Positions 7,840 to 12,515 of a stretch of 12,515 nucleotides of DNA are shown piece after piece. Where the stretch lies: NCBI GenBank assembly GCA_913048145.1, contig CAJWVP010000044.1, forward strand, positions 1-12,515, read 5' to 3'. This DNA comes from an uncultured Rhodospirillaceae bacterium. GTDB lineage: Bacteria > Pseudomonadota > Alphaproteobacteria > Rhodospirillales > Casp-alpha2. The notes beneath the pieces are model-generated. The model saw only the letters and a program-made list of their open reading frames with translations, did no database searches and was not told where the DNA came from. Made by a program: the position numbers and the translations under genes. How positions within the stretch are numbered: position 1 is the first letter of the stretch; every line of letters begins with the position of its first letter.

Positions 7840-7856
7840 ATGTACACGTGATACAT
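7840..7856. promoter_or_regulatory. Inverted repeat in divergent intergenic region (possible operator)
   Basis: ATGTA and TACAT flank a 7-bp core that contains the palindrome CACGTG at 7845-7850. It lies 18 bp upstream of the TPR-GT start on the - strand and 77 bp upstream of the TPR-methyltransferase start. The position is right for a regulator of the - strand operon. No regulator family is assigned, and short dyads arise by chance. Confidence 0.3.
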
Positions 7857-7896
7857 TGCTAGACCAAAACTCCGAAGCCCTAGATCGTAAATCCTA

Positions 7897-7925
7897 TTGA
7901 CCGGTTTTCCAGCACACCGGATTAT
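7897..7925 (+). promoter_or_regulatory. Putative sigma70-type promoter for the TPR-methyltransferase
   Basis: TTGACC (5 of 6 to the -35 consensus), a 17-bp spacer, then GATTAT (4 of 6 to the -10). The expected start of transcription falls near 7931-7933, immediately before the ATG at 7934, so the message would be almost leaderless. That would agree with the lack of a Shine-Dalgarno before this gene. Found by eye only. Confidence 0.4.
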
Positions 7926-7933
7926 CATCACAG

Positions 7934-9088
7934 ATGAATGAAGAATCATTAAAGACCCTTGGCCTCGACGAGGCGGTCCGATTGATCGCCACAATGGTCA
8001 ACAATGGAAACATGGACCAAGCCGTGGCTTTGTCTGAACAATTGCGTGTCGCAGCACCAGATCACCCCGATATTTTGTATGTCAGCGCGGGTATTTGTTG
8101 GAAGGCCGGCGATCCCGATCAGGCGATCGCAATACAAAAACGGTTGGTTGCCGTCCAATCAGGTGCCGCGACACATCATGAACGCCTAATATATTTTTTG
8201 CGCGAAACAGGGGATATTTCAGGAGCCTTGGCAGCCACCCAGACTGGTGTTCGGGAATGTCCGTCCAATCCGACTCTGATAAATGCATGCGGTATGTTGC
8301 AGCTAAATACAGGTGATCTTCAAGGTAGCCATCAAACCTTTGAGAAAGCTATCCAGCTATTTCCTGAAAATCTCACAGCGCATCAAAATTTAAGTCTCGT
8401 GCTATTGGCCGAGGGCCGCGCCGAAGATGCCGTTAATGCGTTTTCAAGGGGGGTAACCCCGCTTGAGCCCGTTAAGCTGAGAGCGAACAATCAAGAACAA
8501 AAGCATTTAAGCAAAACCTATGATGGCTTGGCGGAATGCTACGATACGAATGACCTACAACGGTCTTGGGGGCAACAAACAGCGCAAGTCATCCGGAAGG
8601 CAATTGGTCAGGGCAACCTCGGCGATGTGCTGGATCTTTGCTGTGGTACTGGTAGCGTCGGTGCCGCCATTACTGCACAAGCAAATCATCTCACGGGTAT
8701 CGATCTCAGTCCCGGGATGCTGGATAAGGCCAAGGCGCGCAACGTATATGACGAACTCATTGTCGCCGATATCAACACAGCATTGCTCTCAATCAAGCGA
8801 TCTTTCTTAACCGTGACATGCAGTGTTGCGCTTTATCACTGGGCAGATTTAGGGCCCTTTTTTTATGCGGCAGCTAGAGTGTTAGCACCCGGCGGTCATT
8901 TGATTTTTAGCGTTGACCCGGTGAACGATGAACTAGATATCGGGCAATCTGCACCCGGCGAGTATGCCCACAGCCGGGCATATATCCGTCGCGTAACCGC
9001 TGACGCCGGCCTACGGGAAATTTCGATAACCATCGACGCACATCGCGCCTATCCAGGATTCTGGTGCGTATTTCAACGCCCGGCCTAG
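7934..9088 (+). CDS. TPR-containing class I methyltransferase (COG4976-like)
   Basis: A 384-residue protein. TPR-like helical repeats fill residues 11 to about 172, with a clear repeat near 128-160 (DLQGSHQTFEKAIQLFPENL). The methyltransferase domain follows: the YDGLAECYD lead-in at 196-204, LDLCCGTGS motif I at 233-241, GIDLSPGML at 255-263 and LAPGGHLIFSV around 317-327. The layout matches predicted TPR methyltransferases; the TPRs probably position a protein substrate. The ATG at 7934 is the first in frame. No convincing Shine-Dalgarno precedes it, and a promoter-like pair ends about 8 bp upstream. Base composition drops here: by hand count 8341-8400 has about 23 G/C in 60, against about 41 in 60 at 3541-3600, so this gene may have a different origin from its neighbours. 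It could methylate the adjacent flagellin, as lysine methylation of flagellin is known in some bacteria, but nothing in the sequence shows this. Confidence 0.85.
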   Translation: MNEESLKTLGLDEAVRLIATMVNNGNMDQAVALSEQLRVAAPDHPDILYVSAGICWKAGDPDQAIAIQKRLVAVQSGAATHHERLIYFLRETGDISGALAATQTGVRECPSNPTLINACGMLQLNTGDLQGSHQTFEKAIQLFPENLTAHQNLSLVLLAEGRAEDAVNAFSRGVTPLEPVKLRANNQEQKHLSKTYDGLAECYDTNDLQRSWGQQTAQVIRKAIGQGNLGDVLDLCCGTGSVGAAITAQANHLTGIDLSPGMLDKAKARNVYDELIVADINTALLSIKRSFLTVTCSVALYHWADLGPFFYAAARVLAPGGHLIFSVDPVNDELDIGQSAPGEYAHSRAYIRRVTADAGLREISITIDAHRAYPGFWCVFQRPA

Positions 9089-9171
9089 CGTGGTGCATCG
9101 GTTCCCCGCATACCATCGATAGGCAAAGTCAGAAAACTCCTTGCATTTTGGATCGGCGTCGCTTATTAACG

Positions 9172-9207
9172 GCGTTCATCCAGTTGTAATGGTTCACTGG
9201 ATGACGC
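9172..9207. promoter_or_regulatory. Long inverted repeat upstream of flagellin (operator or mRNA hairpin)
   Basis: A perfect 9-bp inverted repeat, TCATCCAGT at 9176-9184 and ACTGGATGA at 9196-9204, is separated by 11 bp. Allowing one bulged T (9175), three more pairs extend it to 9172-9207. The half-site centres are 20 bp apart, about two helical turns, as expected for a dimeric DNA-binding protein. No T-run follows, so it is not a standard intrinsic terminator for the upstream gene. It overlaps the putative flagellin promoter. Confidence 0.5.
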
Positions 9208-9214
9208 GTGATAA
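9187..9214 (+). promoter_or_regulatory. Possible sigma28-like flagellin promoter
   Basis: TAATGGTT at 9187-9194 matches the sigma28 -35 consensus TAAAGTTT at 6 of 8 positions. CGTGATAA at 9207-9214 matches the -10 GCCGATAA mainly in its GATAA core. The spacer is 12 bp, one more than ideal. Transcription would begin near 9221, giving a leader of about 70 nt. A sigma70-like alternative is TTGCAT-17 bp-TATTAA at 9141-9169. Neither match is strong. Confidence 0.3.
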
Positions 9215-9242
9215 ATGGGTAGAAACCTTGATATTGCGTGCC

Positions 9243-9262
9243 AGAGGCGAGAAACGGCCTCT
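9243..9262 (+). promoter_or_regulatory. Short hairpin in the flagellin leader
   Basis: AGAGGC (9243-9248) pairs perfectly with GCCTCT (9257-9262) around an 8-nt loop, followed by TTTAATTT. It ends 19 nt before the GGAG ribosome site of the flagellin gene. A leader hairpin could control stability or translation of flagellin mRNA, as FlbT does in Caulobacter. The six-base stem is modest and could also act as a weak attenuator. Confidence 0.35.
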
Positions 9263-9292
9263 TTAATTTGAGCTCTAGAATGGAGTGACATT

Positions 9293-10603
9293 ATGTCTGA
9301 CGTTAGTCTTACAGCTGCTGTTCGGCAGAACCTTCTTTCTCTACAAAATACTACAGACTTAATTAACCGGACACAGAACCGTCTTTCGACGGGTCTTCGT
9401 GTTGCCAGTGCGATCGACGATCCAGTGAAGTTCTTCCAAGCTAAGGGCTTGCAAGACCGTGCCAGTGACTTCGATGAGAAGAAAACGGGCATTGACCAGG
9501 GTATTAGCACCCTGACCGCGGCTACAGATGCAATTGAAGCTATCGAAACCTTGGTGCAACAGCTCAAGGGTTTGGCAACCAACGCGAAATCTGCAACGAC
9601 CAATGCGGAAGTTGCGAACATCGTCACTCAGTTCAACGATTTGCGTACGCAGATCAATAACCTCACGACGGACGCCACATATCAGGGCCTGAACCTGGTG
9701 GCCGGCACGGGCAGCACGCTCCAGGTGAACTTCTCGAACGACACCGGCAGTGTCCTGACCGTGAACTCGATCGACGTTACCGTGAAGACGAACGGTCTTG
9801 ATATCGCCCAGTTGACCCAAGGTACGCAGGGCATCAATTTCAACCAAGCCTTCATCTCTGCCGGCACGCTGTCTGGTGAAGGAAACCTCCTGGGTTCGGC
9901 CGGCGGCGGCCTTGCCTCCGTCCCTGCGCCGGAGATGATTACGGTTTCCGTCGGTGGTCAGACCACGACTATTATCTCAGCTGGTGACACCTTTACGCTG
10001 GCTTACGACGGGATCACCTTCACCGTTAACATCCAAACCTCCAAGACCGGTGACGGCGGAACGTTGTCCCGAAGCTTCGTGACGGCTGGCACCTACGCCG
10101 TTGGCACGACGATCGAATTTACGGTTGTATCCGGCTTCATTTCCGGTCAGTCCGGCGGTTCCGGCTTTTCGGCACAGTCCGCCGGGACGGGCCTCAGCGC
10201 CGGCGTGAACCGTTTCTCGATCCTTGCCAGTGGCACGGGCGTTTCCGTTCTGAGACTAGACGCCACCTCTAAGACGGTCACGGAAACGGATGCGAAACGG
10301 ACCGTTGGTATCGGTTTTACAACCGAGCTCAACGACCGTATTACCAACCTGGACAGCGCGCTCACCACGCTGCGGTCGCGGACGCAGACGCTAGGCGCAA
10401 ACGTAGCCGTCCTAAACACGCGTCTCGACTTCACGAAGGCCTATGTGAACACGATGACCGCCGGTGCGGGCAAACTTACCCTGGCCGACCTTAACGAGGA
10501 AGGCGCTAACTTGCTGGCCCTGCAGACGCGTCAGCAATTGGGTATTCAATCCCTAGCCTTCGCTGGTCAGTCCGAACAGTCGATCTTGGGCCTCTTCCGA
10601 TAA
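9293..10603 (+). CDS. fliC: Flagellin (flagellar filament protein)
   Basis: A 436-residue flagellin, the subunit exported by the flagellar type III system and polymerised into the filament. The N-terminal D0/D1 helices run to about residue 140 and include RLSTGLRVASAIDDP at 30-44. The C-terminal D1/D0 part, about 335-436, ends with NEEGANLLALQTRQQLGIQS at 401-420 and QSILGLFR at the terminus, the classic alphaproteobacterial ending. The central, surface-exposed region (about 150-330) is beta-rich, and its later part (about 283-316) is dense in Gly, Ser and Thr, good candidate O-glycosylation ground. I see no cysteine or tryptophan. The ATG has GGAG at 9282-9285, 7 nt upstream. Its leader contains inverted repeats, and a strong intrinsic terminator follows, so it is a single-gene transcript by appearance. 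maf lies directly downstream. The symbol fliC is generic; an alphaproteobacterial name such as fljK or laf would need phylogeny. Confidence 0.97.
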   Translation: MSDVSLTAAVRQNLLSLQNTTDLINRTQNRLSTGLRVASAIDDPVKFFQAKGLQDRASDFDEKKTGIDQGISTLTAATDAIEAIETLVQQLKGLATNAKSATTNAEVANIVTQFNDLRTQINNLTTDATYQGLNLVAGTGSTLQVNFSNDTGSVLTVNSIDVTVKTNGLDIAQLTQGTQGINFNQAFISAGTLSGEGNLLGSAGGGLASVPAPEMITVSVGGQTTTIISAGDTFTLAYDGITFTVNIQTSKTGDGGTLSRSFVTAGTYAVGTTIEFTVVSGFISGQSGGSGFSAQSAGTGLSAGVNRFSILASGTGVSVLRLDATSKTVTETDAKRTVGIGFTTELNDRITNLDSALTTLRSRTQTLGANVAVLNTRLDFTKAYVNTMTAGAGKLTLADLNEEGANLLALQTRQQLGIQSLAFAGQSEQSILGLFR

Positions 10604-10630
10604 TTTCGAGACCTGATCGGTAAATTTCTT

Positions 10631-10663
10631 AAGGGGAGGGCTAGGCCCTCCCCTTCTTATTTA
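10631..10663 (+). terminator. Rho-independent terminator after flagellin
   Basis: A perfect 11-bp GC-rich stem (AAGGGGAGGGC at 10631-10641 pairing with 10645-10655) closes on a 3-nt TAG loop and is followed by a T-rich tract to 10663. It begins 27 nt after the flagellin stop. It should end most flagellin transcripts and separate them from maf. Confidence 0.9.
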
Positions 10664-10714
10664 GCGCCCATGGCCAACGTACGCAGTCGACATTGGATGA
10701 TGCCCGCCATTGCG

Positions 10715-10751
10715 GTATTCTGAGGGCCGGTTCAAGAAGTGTATTCTTAGG
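10715..10751 (+). repeat. Imperfect direct repeat before maf
   Basis: GTATTCTGAGG at 10715-10725 and GTATTCTTAGG at 10741-10751 match at 10 of 11 positions with a 26-bp period. The second copy runs into the maf ribosome site. It might be a regulatory pair or a chance duplication. Confidence 0.35.
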
Positions 10752-10754
10752 AGG
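10749..10754 (+). promoter_or_regulatory. Ribosome binding site for maf
   Basis: A perfect AGGAGG lies 10 nt before the GTG at 10765. It decides the start of a gene that has no nearby in-frame ATG: the first internal ATG is about 100 codons in, at 11060. Confidence 0.75.
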
Positions 10755-10764
10755 CCAGACGCCG

Positions 10765-12515
10765 GTGACCAACGACGTTGCAGATACAAGCGTGGAAGCT
10801 ATCAACGAACAGGCAGCACAGCCTGATACTGCCGACACGGGCCGGGACTTTACCCCCGTGAACCACGATGACCTCAATCACGAACTGTTTGAGCGCAACC
10901 TCAAGACCTTCGCGCGCTTCCAACCTTATCTGACGGACCGGATCACGGCAATTGAAACGCCGCACTCCCAGTTGATTTCCGATGGCGATGGTGGCTATGA
11001 CATCGAGTTTCGCGGGACCCGTCTCTTCGGCAAGGCCAGCAATGCCTGGGCCAAAGAGTTCATGGAGAACATCCAGCACCGCCCCGGCACCAAACGTCTA
11101 ATCCTGGGAGCACCGGACAGCCGAAGCCTTGACGACGACGCCAACATCACCATTCACCGGATTATGAAGCGCGCCTCGGAAGAAGGCATGAGCTTCGCGA
11201 CCCAACCCACCGATGACAAATGCTTTCACATGGTCGTCTTCGGCGTAGGTCTCGCTGATCACATCGTCGATTTGATGAAGATGTGTGACTGCCAACATCT
11301 GTCCCTGGTCGAGCCGAACATCGAATTCCTCTATTGGTCCATGTACGTGTTTGATTGGGCGGATCTATACAATTCCTTCGTCACCCGTCATCGCAAGATT
11401 TCCTTCATTGTGCATACGGATTATCCGAAGATCGCGGAAACGACGCGCGACCGTATGCGCTACGTGAACCCCAGTTTCATGGACAGCACCTATTTTCTCC
11501 GGGCCTATCCCAGCTCCGTAATGGATGCAGCCCTAGATCTCCTGTTGCAGCAAAAGGACCTGTTCATTACCGGTCTCGGCTTCCTAGAAGACGAGATCGA
11601 CATGGTCCGCAACAGCTACAACAACCTAAAAGATTTCAAGGGCCTCTATTACCAGAAACCACCGGCCCATTCGGTGCGCCAGTTCCCGGCATTCATTATC
11701 GGAGCTGGTCCATCACTGGACAATGACCTGGACTTTATTCGGGAGAACCAGCACCGCGCCATTATCATTTCCTGCGGCACCGCCATTCGGGTACTTTTGG
11801 CCAACGGCATCAAACCAGACTTCCAGATGGAGATCGAGAACGTTCCGGCGGTGACCGAATTGACAGAACTGGCAGCCGAAAAGTTCGACCTGTCGGGAAT
11901 CACTCTGGTCGCCACCAGCACCGTGGACCCCGGCGTTCGACATTTCTATGACCAGACGGTCTTCTATTTTCGCATCGGGTTGGCTTCCTATCCCTTGTTT
12001 TATCAAGGCCCGCCGTCGGCCATCGAGAATGCCACGCCGAACATCGCCAACCTGGGGTTCGCCTTTTCTCAGGATTGCGGATTCCGCCAAACCTATCTTT
12101 TTGGCATAGATCTCGGCGCTCGGGATCCAAGCAAACACCATGCAGACGATGCCCCTTACAACCAGGGCGAAGTTGAATTCAACACCCTGATCGACCGCCC
12201 CACGCCGGCCAACTTCGGCGGCTTTGTCTATTCTGAACAACTCTACCTTTGGTCGCGGGCCAACCTGGAAGAAGCTTTGCATCGCTTTACGGCAAACCGG
12301 ACCTACTACAATTGCAGCGACGGGCTTCGCGTGACCGGCACTATCCCCAAGCTTTCATCAGAAATCACGCTCCCCGATTCCGGCAACAAGCGCGAGGAAG
12401 TAGAGAGGATCGTCGATCTTTATGTACCGTACACCCATGCCCATTTCCGTAAATCCTGGAACGGCTGGGATCCCGTACGACGGATCAAACGGTTCCGGGA
12501 CCTCCTCTTGACCCG
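10765..12515 (+). CDS. Motility-associated factor (Maf) glycosyltransferase, 3'-truncated by window end
   Basis: An open frame of 583 codons from a GTG at 10765 runs to the window edge without a stop, so the gene is partial only because the window ends. The central domain is the Maf/DUF115 (MptE-like) fold: FIIGAGPSLD at 310-319 is the nucleotide-binding loop and YLFGIDLG at 444-451 is the second conserved motif. The N-terminal part (about 37-300) resembles the Maf N-terminal domain, after a poorly conserved acidic start of about 35 residues. Maf proteins attach pseudaminic or legionaminic acid-type nonulosonates to flagellin Ser/Thr before export, and are often encoded beside flagellin genes. 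Here it starts 161 bp after flagellin and beyond a strong terminator, so it needs its own promoter or read-through; I found no convincing promoter in 10664-10764. The donor sugar genes (such as pse) are not in this window. Confidence 0.92.
   Translation, partial: MTNDVADTSVEAINEQAAQPDTADTGRDFTPVNHDDLNHELFERNLKTFARFQPYLTDRITAIETPHSQLISDGDGGYDIEFRGTRLFGKASNAWAKEFMENIQHRPGTKRLILGAPDSRSLDDDANITIHRIMKRASEEGMSFATQPTDDKCFHMVVFGVGLADHIVDLMKMCDCQHLSLVEPNIEFLYWSMYVFDWADLYNSFVTRHRKISFIVHTDYPKIAETTRDRMRYVNPSFMDSTYFLRAYPSSVMDAALDLLLQQKDLFITGLGFLEDEIDMVRNSYNNLKDFKGLYYQKPPAHSVRQFPAFIIGAGPSLDNDLDFIRENQHRAIIISCGTAIRVLLANGIKPDFQMEIENVPAVTELTELAAEKFDLSGITLVATSTVDPGVRHFYDQTVFYFRIGLASYPLFYQGPPSAIENATPNIANLGFAFSQDCGFRQTYLFGIDLGARDPSKHHADDAPYNQGEVEFNTLIDRPTPANFGGFVYSEQLYLWSRANLEEALHRFTANRTYYNCSDGLRVTGTIPKLSSEITLPDSGNKREEVERIVDLYVPYTHAHFRKSWNGWDPVRRIKRFRDLLLT

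Noticed and set aside
9089..9292. Sigma54 promoter (GG-N10-GC) upstream of flagellin.
   Set aside because: Candidate GG/GC pairs have wrong spacing, for example 9 bp in 9150-9162.
10664..10764. Sigma54-like TGG...TTGC element before maf.
   Set aside because: The GG to GC spacing is 15 bp rather than 10.
11713..12282. - strand open frame of 189 codons opposite maf.
   Set aside because: The + strand frame carries GAGPSLD and FGIDLG motifs; the antisense frame has none.

Overview
The window looks like a piece of an alphaproteobacterial chromosome, moderately GC-rich, in a flagellin-modification neighbourhood. The best anchors are a complete flagellin gene (9293-10603) whose termini match alphaproteobacterial flagellins, followed by a Maf-family (DUF115/MptE-like) motility-associated glycosyltransferase that runs off the right edge (10765-12515). 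I cannot name the genus. A Rhodospirillales-like source is a guess from the gene set.

Left block (38-5124, + strand) is a tight five-gene run: a GT9 (heptosyltransferase-like) glycosyltransferase, two tandem paralogous radical SAM enzymes with an auxiliary-cluster domain, a zinc-ribbon class I methyltransferase, and a short TPR protein with a GT-B type glycosyltransferase domain. Junctions are ATGA overlaps or gaps of 11 and 23 nt, so one transcript is likely. Middle block (5090-7821, - strand) is a two-gene run: a large TPR-glycosyltransferase paralogous to the last gene of the left block, then a 2-oxoglutarate/Fe(II) oxygenase-like protein joined by an ATGA overlap. The two blocks converge and overlap tail to tail by 35 bp. 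Right block (7934-12515, + strand) holds a TPR-methyltransferase of visibly lower G+C with no Shine-Dalgarno, then flagellin with a structured upstream region and a strong intrinsic terminator, then maf.

The genes fit a model in which sugar- or protein-modifying enzymes (two radical SAM, two methyltransferases, one dioxygenase) and transferases (GT9, two TPR-GTs, Maf) build and attach an unusual glycan, most simply on the neighbouring flagellin. Only the flagellin and Maf assignments tie the locus to motility. The roles of the radical SAM pair, the oxygenase and the TPR-GTs are inferred from context, and an LPS or capsule role for the left blocks is a live alternative. No tRNA, rRNA, CRISPR array, insertion sequence or phage gene was seen.
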